Assembly (NCBI GenBank): GCA_039989855.1
Contig: JBDXGZ010000018.1
Span: 107,814-171,813, forward strand
Origin: CALFVT01 sp039989855
Lineage (GTDB): Bacteria > Pseudomonadota > Alphaproteobacteria > Caulobacterales > Maricaulaceae
Direction of reading: 5' to 3'
DNA: 64,000 nt
The notes beneath the pieces were generated by a model that was given only the letters and a program-made list of their open reading frames with translations, was not told where the DNA came from and did no database searches. Positions 1 to 7,317 of the stretch are shown piece by piece. How positions within the stretch are numbered: the stretch's first letter is position 1; the number at the start of each line of letters is the position of its first letter. A program made the position numbers and the translations under genes.

Positions 1-1263
1 ATCACGGCCCTGCGCGCCGCGAACATGCCGCGCCTGAGCGCTTTCACATCTGTGACTTACCGCGTCGAAGCGGATGATTTTGAGATCAACGGCTTCACCC
101 CGCATTCGCGCAGCAAGTCCAGCACGCTGACCATGACGTTCAAGAAACCGCATGAGGTCGTAGGTAATCACATCGCGAAATATCAGAGCATGAAGCTCGC
201 GAAAATGGTCATGGCCTATGATTTCGAGCGCAAGCTTAACCCCTTCGCCGAACTGGGCGGGTTTATCTTTAACTTCATGGGCGACGGTATGCCTGGCACG
301 GGTAAGACCACGCTGATTCAAATGATGGCGGGACTAATAAATGATTATTGCCAAGTGGCGGATTACCCGTTCCGCTACCAGAACCTCTCGACAGATTCTA
401 TCGATAGCTACCAAGGCAAATCGGCGCAAAATGCCAAAGCCTTTATCAAAAATGTCATTGACCCGAACGTCATTGGCTTCGGCACGATTGACGATATTGA
501 TCAACTGGCCGGCAAGCGCGGCGACCGTCAATCCTCCGCAGGGCAGCTCGAGATTACCGCCGTCTTGATGGAAAGTTTCGCAGGGGCCAATACGGTCGTG
601 CGCGGCAATTGCACCTTCGGCATGTTCTCTAACTATCCTGAGAATGTCGATGATGCGTTGCGGCAACGCGCAGGCGCAAGGTTCCTCGTCGACGGGCCGC
701 AAACCCGCGACGACTATATTGATATCCTGCATTTGCTAATGGGGAAGAACCATGACATCCCGACAGGCAAGCATGAGTTGTTCGCCGCGCAGCAAATTAA
801 AAAGGCCGTGGCCGCCTCATATGAATCCCACGCCAAGCCGCATGAGGAAAAACTCCTGCAAGTGTTTGACGGGGTGAATAAAAAGATCGGCAAGCTCGAC
901 GATATTGCCAAAATGGGGACTTACCTCAAAGCCATTCAAGAGGCGGACGGGCGCTTTACAGGACGGGCAATTAAAAACATCACCGACGCCGTCAAAGTCC
1001 GTGCTATGGATTTCGAACTGCCAGACGAATGGATGGAAAATCCAGAGCTATTCCTGTTTCAAAATTACGACCGCAAACGCGACATGATCGCCGACCTCTC
1101 GCAACCCATCACGGTGGATATGGTCATCCAAGAGATTAACCGCTACGCCGACAGCGAATTCCGCTACGCCGATAAAAGCGACGAAGTGGCGATTGAAAAT
1201 ATGGTCCGCGATTACGCCCGTCAGGAAGAAGCGAAGAAGCGCTATTTGGGGGGTAAAAAATAA
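1..1263 (+). CDS. AAA+ ATPase, 5' end cut by window edge
   Basis: Reading continues open to base 1, so the gene starts upstream of the window and the first visible ATG (25) is probably internal. Counting from that ATG, a Walker A motif (GDGMPGTGKTT) lies at about residues 86-96 and a Walker B-like stretch (GFGTIDDID) at about 150-158. A sensor-1-like FSNYPE and an arginine-rich DALRQRAGARF follow, as in AAA+ ATPases of the Rca/FtsH/CDC48 type. The C-terminal 150 residues form a helical lid. No transmembrane segment is visible in the part present. It is followed on the same strand by the DUF6638-like gene, so the two may act together; the substrate is unknown. AAA+ identity is firm, the role is not. 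Confidence 0.85.
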   Translation: MTALRAANMPRLSAFTSVTYRVEADDFEINGFTPHSRSKSSTLTMTFKKPHEVVGNHIAKYQSMKLAKMVMAYDFERKLNPFAELGGFIFNFMGDGMPGTGKTTLIQMMAGLINDYCQVADYPFRYQNLSTDSIDSYQGKSAQNAKAFIKNVIDPNVIGFGTIDDIDQLAGKRGDRQSSAGQLEITAVLMESFAGANTVVRGNCTFGMFSNYPENVDDALRQRAGARFLVDGPQTRDDYIDILHLLMGKNHDIPTGKHELFAAQQIKKAVAASYESHAKPHEEKLLQVFDGVNKKIGKLDDIAKMGTYLKAIQEADGRFTGRAIKNITDAVKVRAMDFELPDEWMENPELFLFQNYDRKRDMIADLSQPITVDMVIQEINRYADSEFRYADKSDEVAIENMVRDYARQEEAKKRYLGGKK

Positions 1264-1293
1264 CCTTAATGCCCTCAATTGTTCAGAGTCAAT

Positions 1294-1528
1294 TCCCCTC
1301 ACCCCGCAGTGCCTTACGGCACGCGGACCTCTCCCAAGGGAGAGGTGACCAACAGCCCTCCCCCTCGAGGGGGGAGGTGGGCCGTGCCGTTAGGCGCGGG
1401 TCGGTGGGGGTGATGGCCGTCGCTGCGCCGCGTGGTGACGTGAGTATGTTAGCACCCCCTCAGCCCGGTCTTGCTACCGCAAGACCCGGCAGCTCCCCCC
1501 TCAAGGGGGAGCGCAATGTGGGAGGTAA
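1294..1528. repeat. Cluster of dispersed palindromic repeats, left group
   Basis: Three GC-rich units lie side by side. Unit A (about 1294-1347) has a small GTGCC/GGCAC hairpin followed by CCTCTCCC/GGGAGAGG. Unit B (about 1355-1442) begins with a CCTCCCCCTCGAGGGGGGAGG palindromic core. Unit C (about 1453-1528) holds a CCGGTCTTG/CAAGACCCGG hairpin and a CTCCCCCTCAAGGGGGAG-like element. Units A and B recur at 1881-2045. This is the pattern of dispersed intergenic (REP-like) elements; open frames across it are incidental. Confidence 0.8.
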
Positions 1529-1531
1529 AGA

Positions 1532-1855
1532 ATGAGCTTATTCTCAATATTAGGCGCTTTACTATCAATTGTAATTGGTTTCTCTATCCTGCACTTTATA
1601 CAAAAAAAAGTGACAGATAAAAAACCTCGGTTGATTGTTGAAGCCACAATTATGACTATGACTGCAACTATAGTAGTACCACCCATGCTAACAGGACTCA
1701 TCTATTCAATAACGTCTCAGCCCATCAATTCATCTGATATTTTTGGTATGATAAAATTTTGTGGGATTATGTTTTTCTCTATTACGGCCTTTTTATACTT
1801 GGCAAAATGGGTTTTAGAATCCCTGTTTTCTAAATCTAAAGGCCGTCAAATATGA
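1532..1855 (+). CDS. Small hydrophobic membrane protein, unknown function
   Basis: This 107-residue protein has three hydrophobic segments (about residues 3-24, 38-60 and 72-95) and a basic tail (KSKGRQI), so it is likely an inner-membrane protein. I do not recognise a family. The ATG follows a GGGAGG-type ribosome site that lies at the end of a dispersed repeat. Base composition is clearly more AT-rich than the flanking genes, and the gene sits between two clusters of dispersed repeats, which suggests separate acquisition. No catalytic motif is visible. It could be a cargo gene or a poorly conserved orphan; that it is expressed is plausible but not shown. Confidence 0.55.
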   Translation: MSLFSILGALLSIVIGFSILHFIQKKVTDKKPRLIVEATIMTMTATIVVPPMLTGLIYSITSQPINSSDIFGMIKFCGIMFFSITAFLYLAKWVLESLFSKSKGRQI

Positions 1856-1880
1856 CTCACCCCACCCAACATACACCCAA

Positions 1881-2130
1881 GCCCTCCCCCTCGAGGGGGG
1901 AGGTGGGCCGTGCCGTAAGGCGCGGGTCGCTGGGCGTGATGGCCGTCGCCACGCCGCGTGGTGACGTGGGATTGTTTATGTCCCCTCACCCCGCAGTGCC
2001 TTACGGCACGCGGACCTCTCCCTCGAGAGGGGAACGCAATGGGAGAGGCAAAATATACAATTCAAACCTCTCCTTGGGGAGAGGTCGGCCTGAGGCGCAG
2101 CCGAAGACTAGCCGGGTGAGGGGACATTTA
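1881..2130. repeat. Cluster of dispersed palindromic repeats, right group
   Basis: The segment at 1881-1969 is a near-identical direct copy of the unit at 1355-1442, with a few substitutions. The segment at 1981-2045 copies the unit at 1294-1347 with a variable CCTCTCCCTCGAGAGGGG loop region. A further element at about 2067-2129 carries CTCTCCTTGGGGAGAG. The last element runs into the ribosome-binding region of the gene at 2133. The order of units differs between the left and right clusters, so they are separate insertions rather than one duplicated block. Confidence 0.8.
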
Positions 2131-2132
2131 TC

Positions 2133-3647
2133 ATGATGCGTTTGATTGAACGGGGTCTGATGTACGGCAACCTCATAGAGGTCAGCGCACCGGGTATGGT
2201 GGCGCGTTATAATCGGGCGATGAAACGCTTTACAGGGCTTGAGACAAAACTGACCGAATTTCACATTGATATATCGGGGTTTTCGCCCGAGATTGGTCAT
2301 GAGATTGAGAACGATTTATACCTCAATCCCAAGGGCTGTAATCAGCAATTTATCTTATTGACGCCGAGCCAGAAAACCGCGCCGCTGCTCAGCACAGAAT
2401 TTTCGACCTCGCGCAAAATTCTGCGTGATTATATCGTTAGCAATGAGGATGAGCTGTTCGCCCTCACCGCGCGCGAGGCTGTGACGGGGGAGCTGATGGA
2501 CTCGGTTTACCGCATTGATAGTCCCGCTGACCTGATGGCCATTCAAAATATTCACATCGAAGCCGACACCATTAGCGACCGCGTGAAGGGGGCGGAAACC
2601 CTCAAGAGTCACATTGAGCGTTTCATGGGAGAAGAGGATGCGTGGTGGGATGATGTGCTGATCGCGGAGATGGTTGAGCTGGCCAAAACCACGGGCAATA
2701 TTTACCGCAATCCTGTCAAGCTTTCGACCAAGAGCTATACGCAAGGGTGTTATTATACGTCCCATTACGGCGGGGTGTATATTTTCCGCGATCTGGAAAA
2801 CCAGCCCAAGAATTTGCTCATCACCAAGGTCGCAGCAAAAGGGTTTGAAGATTATAACGGCACGACAGTTTATGATGTGGGGGACCGTCAAAAGATTGCC
2901 AATTTCCTGCATAATAATAATCTCATCGAGCCTGTTGTCACGACCCGCGGGGCGCGCGCAGGCGTTGAGATTATCAAGCAAAAAATCGACTTTATTATCA
3001 TTGCGACCTTGGCCGAGTTGGGCGAAGATTTATCCGATCTATCCCGTCAAGATATTCGCTTTCTGACCCGTAAATATATTGACGATATGCCGCAAGAATA
3101 TCACGGGCTTGTAGATGTTGTTCGTTGGTTTGACGGGGACGGGGAGCACCCGAAATTTGGGCCTGAACATGCGGCTTATTTTTACAAATTCCGCGCCTCG
3201 CAGCATGAGCATCGTGATCTGGTCAACCGTCTTTTGGCGCAATTGTCACCGCTTGATTTTCGGCAACTTTTCATTTGCCATAAGTCGTTATTTTACGCGA
3301 CGTACAAAACATGGTCGGACGAAAAACGTGAATATGTCGCGCGGTTCCTCGCCGAGGAATATGCCGCCGACAAAGACGGCACGCGGGAATTGCTTTATGG
3401 TTCTTGGCCCGCACGCTACGCTCCGCCTAAGGACAAAGACGATAAGACAAAAGATAAGCGCAAATCTTCAAAATCAAAACGCGGCCGTAAACCCTCGTCT
3501 GCCCGCGCCGAACTGCCGCAAAACCGCGGGAATAAACCTTATCGTCGGCGGGATAAAAAACATAATAACCCGTGGGGTGAGCCGTTGATTAAAGACGGAA
3601 ATTATTACGTAAAACTACGCAAGCGTCACCGCGACGATGATGATTAG
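2133..3647 (+). CDS. DUF6638-like protein of unknown function
   Basis: A 504-residue soluble protein with no signal peptide or membrane helix. The N-terminal sequence, with RLIERGLMYGNLIEV and a DIDISGFSPEIG-like stretch (HIDISGFSPEIGHE), resembles from memory the alphaproteobacterial family catalogued as DUF6638; I could not verify this. The last 80 residues are a highly charged Lys/Arg tail (about 430-504) that may contact nucleic acid or ribosomes. The start ATG (2133, or 2136) follows GTGAGGGG inside the end of a dispersed repeat. The AAA+ ATPase upstream is on the same strand, and this pairing suggests the two proteins work together. No enzyme motif was found, so no function is proposed. 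Confidence 0.75.
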   Translation: MMRLIERGLMYGNLIEVSAPGMVARYNRAMKRFTGLETKLTEFHIDISGFSPEIGHEIENDLYLNPKGCNQQFILLTPSQKTAPLLSTEFSTSRKILRDYIVSNEDELFALTAREAVTGELMDSVYRIDSPADLMAIQNIHIEADTISDRVKGAETLKSHIERFMGEEDAWWDDVLIAEMVELAKTTGNIYRNPVKLSTKSYTQGCYYTSHYGGVYIFRDLENQPKNLLITKVAAKGFEDYNGTTVYDVGDRQKIANFLHNNNLIEPVVTTRGARAGVEIIKQKIDFIIIATLAELGEDLSDLSRQDIRFLTRKYIDDMPQEYHGLVDVVRWFDGDGEHPKFGPEHAAYFYKFRASQHEHRDLVNRLLAQLSPLDFRQLFICHKSLFYATYKTWSDEKREYVARFLAEEYAADKDGTRELLYGSWPARYAPPKDKDDKTKDKRKSSKSKRGRKPSSARAELPQNRGNKPYRRRDKKHNNPWGEPLIKDGNYYVKLRKRHRDDDD

Positions 3648-3668
3648 AGGCGAGAAATAAGGGAAAAC

Positions 3669-3929
3669 ATGGGCTGGCTTCGTATATTAATATTGCTATT
3701 TGTGGCACTGACAATTGCTTATGTGGCCTTGTGGTTTAAGGCGCAACGACGACAGCGCACGCGGCTGAAAGCTCAACATTTGCAAAATAAAAATGATGTA
3801 AGTGAAAAAGAATATATAACCACCGAAATGGAGCGGTTTAACCGAGGCCTGAAGCCAAAGATGCTCTTGCTCGTTTATATCTTGCCCTTTGCTCTCGTGC
3901 TGTTTTTACTCTATCTTGCCAATATATAA
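3669..3929 (+). CDS. Small two-helix membrane protein, unknown function
   Basis: The 86-residue product has an N-terminal hydrophobic helix (about residues 4-24), a charged central part (about 26-64) and a C-terminal hydrophobic helix (about 65-85). Both ends are therefore probably anchored in the inner membrane with the polar loop between them. It lies 21 bases after the DUF6638-like gene and 9 bases before the DUF1523 gene, consistent with one transcript. An AATAAGGG-type ribosome site precedes the ATG. The family is not recognised. Confidence 0.6.
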   Translation: MGWLRILILLFVALTIAYVALWFKAQRRQRTRLKAQHLQNKNDVSEKEYITTEMERFNRGLKPKMLLLVYILPFALVLFLLYLANI

Positions 3930-3932
3930 GGA
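3928..3932 (+). promoter_or_regulatory. Ribosome-binding site of the DUF1523 gene
   Basis: AAGGA ends six bases before the ATG at 3939. The alternative TTG at 3933 would directly abut it, so this site decides the start. Confidence 0.6.
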
Positions 3933-3938
3933 TTGATC

Positions 3939-4577
3939 ATGACTACAATAAAACGTCTCTTATTCCTCGTCATCTTCATTTTTGTTGGCGCGGTACTGTG
4001 TTACTTCTTGCCGAACCGCGACATTGTGCAAGTCGTCGGGATTGAAGTGTCCCGAGAAGATTTCAAAAATATTGACCAATCAAAAACGGGATATAACCGC
4101 GATGTTCGCTACATCAATGCAGAGTGGCCGAACGGAAAACCGCGTGTTTACCGCAATGAGGATGCCAATCTTTATCTTAAATTTGATAGCGGAAATATTA
4201 ACGCTCAGGCGCAAAGCCTCGGGAATAAACATGCGAACCAAGAAGCGCCTGTTTGGGTCGCCGTGAATCATTATGGCTGGCGAATTCCGATCCTATCTAT
4301 GTATCCCAATGCTCTGAATATAAAACCCGTGGACGGGCCGAACGCCAAGATCATACCGTGGTTTAACATCATCTTTTTAAGCGCATTATTCTTACTCTGT
4401 TGTTTCGCTTGGTGGAAATGGAGACAATTCAAAAAGAAACGCATTGACCCCGTCACGGATAAAATTGAAGAGCAAGTCGACGCGGTTACGGAGAGTGTCA
4501 GCGAAGAGTTATCCGAGACAGGCGGAGCCATTAAACGCTTGTTCCGTAAATTCTTTGGCAGCGGCAAAAAGAATTAA
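3939..4577 (+). CDS. DUF1523 membrane protein
   Basis: A 212-residue protein with an N-terminal membrane helix (about 4-22), a periplasmic part and a second helix (about 145-165) followed by a charged cytoplasmic tail. The blocks LPNRDIVQVVG, RDVRYINAEWPNGKPRVYRNED, VAVNHYGWRIP and PVDGP...IPWFNIIFL match the DUF1523 family, which is common in alphaproteobacteria and has no assigned function. I chose the ATG at 3939 rather than the in-frame TTG at 3933 because AAGGA at 3928-3932 is spaced six bases from it. The 3' end overlaps the convergent serine dehydratase gene by four bases. Confidence 0.85.
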   Translation: MTTIKRLLFLVIFIFVGAVLCYFLPNRDIVQVVGIEVSREDFKNIDQSKTGYNRDVRYINAEWPNGKPRVYRNEDANLYLKFDSGNINAQAQSLGNKHANQEAPVWVAVNHYGWRIPILSMYPNALNIKPVDGPNAKIIPWFNIIFLSALFLLCCFAWWKWRQFKKKRIDPVTDKIEEQVDAVTESVSEELSETGGAIKRLFRKFFGSGKKN

Positions 4578-5950
4578 CATTCCACCACATTGACGGCAAG
4601 CCCGCCTTGGCTCGTCTCTTTATATTTAGACGACATATCTAGTCCCGTTTGGCGCATAGTCTCGATCACTTGGTCGAGGCTAACCTTCATCTGGTCAGAG
4701 GCATGCAGGGCAAGCCGCGCTGCATTAACCGCCTTCACCGCGCCAATGGCGTTACGCTCAATACAGGGAATTTGCACCAGCCCGCCCACAGGATCACAGG
4801 TCAGGCCAAGATTATGCTCCATTCCAATTTCCGCCGCGCTCGCCACTTGCTCAGGGGTAGCGCCCCACACCGCCGCGAGACCGCCCGCCGCCATAGAGCA
4901 AGCCACGCCGACCTCTCCTTGGCAGCCCATCTCTGCGCCCGAGATCGACGCACGCTGCTTATAAAGAAGCCCAATACCGCCAGCCGTCAGGAGGAACTTA
5001 CGAACATTTTGCGCGAGGCTATTTTCACCCGCGCAATAATGTTTCAACACGGCCGGAATAATCCCCGCCGCCCCGTTCGTCGGGGCCGTGACCACTTGGC
5101 CGCCGTTAGCATTTTCCTCATTCACCGCCATGGCGTAAACATTCAGCCAGTCAAACAGCTGCTCGCGTTCATTGGACATCGGCCCGCCGTGAAGCTTTTG
5201 CCAAATCCCTGGTGCCCGGCGCTTGACCTCAAGCCCCCCCGGCAAAATGCCTTCGCTATTTAGTCCGCGCTCAATACACGCCATCATCACGTTAAAAATA
5301 TTATCGAGCTTAGCATCCGTTTTAACCCGAGAGCGTTTGGCATCTTCATTGGCGTAAATCACGTCATGAATATTCACCCCGTCTCGCGCACAGATGTCCA
5401 AAAGCTCTGCTGCTGAGCCAAAGGGATGCGGAACTTGGTCGCTCGTTTGCACAAGATCATTTTCCAGCGGTGTCAAAAGTTGAGCTTTTGAGGCAATGAA
5501 CCCACCGCCCGTGGAATAATAGGTTTGCTCCCGCAGCACCGCCCCGTCCGCGCCGAACGCTTTAATCACCATACCGTTCGGGTGCAGCTCTGGCGGGGTT
5601 TCGTAATCAAAGACAATATGCGCATCAGGGTCAAAATCTATGTCGACCGTCCCGCCGAGGTGAAGCTTATGCGCCGTGTAAACCCGCGCCACCTCTACTT
5701 CTGATTTAACAGGATCAAGCGTTTCAGGGCTATACCCAAGCAATCCCAAAATCACGGCTTTCGGCGTGGCGTGACCTTTACCTGTAAAGGCGAGCGAGCC
5801 TTGCAGCTCCACCACTACGCGCACCGTTTGTGTAAGGATATTTTCGCGTTTGAGACTTTTAACAAACCGCGCGCCAATCCGCACCGGCCCCACCGTATGA
5901 GAACTTGACGGGCCTATACCCACACGGAAAATATCTAAGACTGAGAGCAT
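4574..5950 (-). CDS. sdaA: L-serine ammonia-lyase (single-chain, iron-sulfur)
   Basis: Converts L-serine to pyruvate and ammonia in the cytoplasm using a [4Fe-4S] cluster. The 458-residue chain is the usual length of the single-chain enzyme. It begins LSVLDIFRVGIGPSSSHTVGP, the serine-binding SSSHT region of the beta domain. The C-terminal alpha domain shows APTNGAAGIIPAV, conserved Cys in EMGCQGEVGVACSMAAGG and in VQIPCIERN, and ends in the typical VVEC tail. It is transcribed toward the DUF1523 gene with a four-base 3' overlap and appears monocistronic. Nothing is missing or broken. SdaA and SdaB paralogues cannot be told apart here. Confidence 0.95.
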   Translation of the reverse strand: MLSVLDIFRVGIGPSSSHTVGPVRIGARFVKSLKRENILTQTVRVVVELQGSLAFTGKGHATPKAVILGLLGYSPETLDPVKSEVEVARVYTAHKLHLGGTVDIDFDPDAHIVFDYETPPELHPNGMVIKAFGADGAVLREQTYYSTGGGFIASKAQLLTPLENDLVQTSDQVPHPFGSAAELLDICARDGVNIHDVIYANEDAKRSRVKTDAKLDNIFNVMMACIERGLNSEGILPGGLEVKRRAPGIWQKLHGGPMSNEREQLFDWLNVYAMAVNEENANGGQVVTAPTNGAAGIIPAVLKHYCAGENSLAQNVRKFLLTAGGIGLLYKQRASISGAEMGCQGEVGVACSMAAGGLAAVWGATPEQVASAAEIGMEHNLGLTCDPVGGLVQIPCIERNAIGAVKAVNAARLALHASDQMKVSLDQVIETMRQTGLDMSSKYKETSQGGLAVNVVEC

Positions 5951-6233
5951 AGAGTCTGTGACCTTAACGAATTAAACTGCATTATGGCGCGAAAATTTGG
6001 GTGTGGAAAGTTAATTATAAAGGCACAATAATCGAAAAATGTAGCTTTAAATAAGCGTTTTATGCCCGACCCTCTGTCCTTTCCCTCTATCTATTATAAA
6101 GTGATGTACCTAGAGCCACTCGGCCTATTCATGTGTAAACAATTCAAGCCACAATACTGATACGTTTAAATCACCTAATAATTGTGACTGCTTTAAAGAA
6201 GTACGTCATTCTTTTGGACTTTTTGATTATGTG

Positions 6234-6491
6234 TTAGTTTCTTTTGCCCTCAACAAGAACTATTAAGCGGGGACCACAACCATATAACTTAAGAGGGTCA
6301 TCATGTCCTTTAAGTTCATAAATTTTTCCTCCTTTAGCTAAAGGAATCGCATTTCTGCCAAAAAATTCTTCACCACTTTCAACGTCTTTTAGAGGCAAAA
6401 TAAATGGCTGCGGCTTCCATTCTGCATAACAGAGTTGAACGAAATTAGCATCTTCATTAAAGAGCAGGTTTTCGTTCTTAAGCACCCGCAA
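6234..6491 (-). CDS. Small hypothetical ORF, doubtful
   Basis: An 85-residue open frame starting with TTG (6491) or GTG (6485). An in-frame TAG lies seven codons upstream of the TTG. No good ribosome site precedes either start. The product is polar (KDVESGEEFFGRNAIPLAKGG) with no membrane segment and no recognised family. It lies in the AT-rich, gene-poor stretch between sdaA and tRNA-Met, next to other broken sequence, so it may be a remnant rather than a working gene. Confidence 0.3.
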   Translation of the reverse strand: MRVLKNENLLFNEDANFVQLCYAEWKPQPFILPLKDVESGEEFFGRNAIPLAKGGKIYELKGHDDPLKLYGCGPRLIVLVEGKRN

Positions 6492-6971
6492 CGTGTTGAC
6501 GGCCTGGCCCTATAAGGGCTGGTATCTCTTTTCCTTAAGGTCTTAAATACGCCTTATACCGATCACAAAATCACACATCGTCTTATTAATCTCTACAATG
6601 TTATTAGTTGGCTCAGTAATCATAATTGTAGAGTTTCTCTTAGCCCAGACCTAAATCTGATAAACAAGCACTGACGTTAAACAATTCCTGACAGTACATG
6701 CCATATGCAACGATCTTACATTTTTACCTAGAGTGCTTCGTCGAACAACCCTAAAAAAATTAGACTGGACAATAGTGCTGTTCTTAGTTGAAACAACAAA
6801 CGGGCGCATTGCTTGGGCGCTTCTAGCGCTCAAGCATTTCTGCGCATTCTTTGGAAACTATATTTGGGCAGCCTAAGTTCATAGGGTTTTTCATTAAAAC
6901 TACATGCATTTCATCGGTTATAAAAACGATCTAGTGGTGGCGTAGAAGCTTGAGGAATAACAAAGTAATAA
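6492..6971. other. AT-rich intergenic stretch without a supported gene
   Basis: About 480 bases with short frames only. One plus-strand frame ending at about 6875 (reading LDWTIVLFLVETTNGRIAW near its middle) looks protein-like but has no start, ribosome site or recognised family. I treat the stretch as probable gene debris beside the tRNA. Confidence 0.4.
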
Positions 6972-7118
6972 ATGCCATTGAAAGTTTTAATCGTTGATGA
7001 TCACGCTCTCACCTATGCGGGCTTTAGGTTATTATTTAAGAGTAAACCTGAATACGAGATTGTTGGTTATATTGATAACACAGAACTAAAGTCCCTAAAC
7101 CTTACTCATATTCTATAA
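6972..7118 (+). pseudogene. Truncated NarL/LuxR-type response regulator
   Basis: A 48-codon frame reads LKVLIVDDHALTYAGFRLLF, the first beta strand and helix of a CheY-like receiver domain of the NarL/FixJ class with its acidic DD pair at residues 9-10. It then runs through SKPEYEIVGYIDN and ends at TAA before the phospho-acceptor aspartate. The rest of the receiver domain and the HTH output domain are absent downstream, where tRNA-Met begins. It is therefore a 3'-truncated remnant. A weak GAGG site lies about 15 bases before the ATG. Confidence 0.7.
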
Positions 7119-7144
7119 ATTTACAGTAAAATATGAGTTTAAAT

Positions 7145-7221
7145 TGGTGGTTGGAGAGAGACTTGAACTCTCGACCTCAGGATTATGAGTCCTGCGCTCT
7201 AACCAGCTGAGCTACCCAACC
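7145..7221 (-). tRNA. tRNA-Met (CAT anticodon)
   Basis: Read on the minus strand, the 77-base gene begins GGTTGGGTAGCTCAGCTGG and has an acceptor stem GGTTGGG/TCCAACC (with one G-T pair). The anticodon arm is CAGGA-CTCATAA-TCCTG, giving anticodon CAT, and the T arm is GAGAG-TTCAAGT-CTCTC. Discriminator A is followed by an encoded CCA at 7145-7147. The anticodon arm resembles elongator tRNA-Met; a lysidine-modified tRNA-Ile2 is less likely but cannot be fully excluded from sequence alone. Confidence 0.95.
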
Positions 7222-7226
7222 ATCCA

Positions 7227-7232
7227 ATTATA
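7227..7232 (-). promoter_or_regulatory. Candidate -10 box of tRNA-Met
   Basis: A perfect TATAAT on the minus strand ends five bases before the mature tRNA 5' end. No convincing -35 hexamer was found at 16-18 bases spacing, so this is a candidate only. Confidence 0.35.
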
Positions 7233-7317
7233 GTCGCATTGTGTGAACCACGTTGCGAGCGCGCTCGTATAAGCGAAACAAGTCCGCTTGCCAAGCCCTG
7301 TTTACGCGAAAGTTCAC

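Noticed and set aside
1269..2136. Short plus-strand frames across the repeat clusters (1269-1535, 1852-2136)
   Set aside because: Their translations follow the dispersed repeats (PSPSRGEVGRAVRRG) and are typical false ORFs.
4649..5263. 204-codon plus-strand frame opposite sdaA
   Set aside because: It is a shadow of the serine dehydratase gene with no start signal.
6651..6833. 60-codon minus-strand frame in the AT-rich strip
   Set aside because: No ribosome site, no family, and the plus strand also has short open frames; likely chance.
5951..7144. att-type direct repeat of the tRNA-Met 3' end
   Set aside because: I searched by eye for the acceptor/T-arm sequence in the strip and found no convincing copy.
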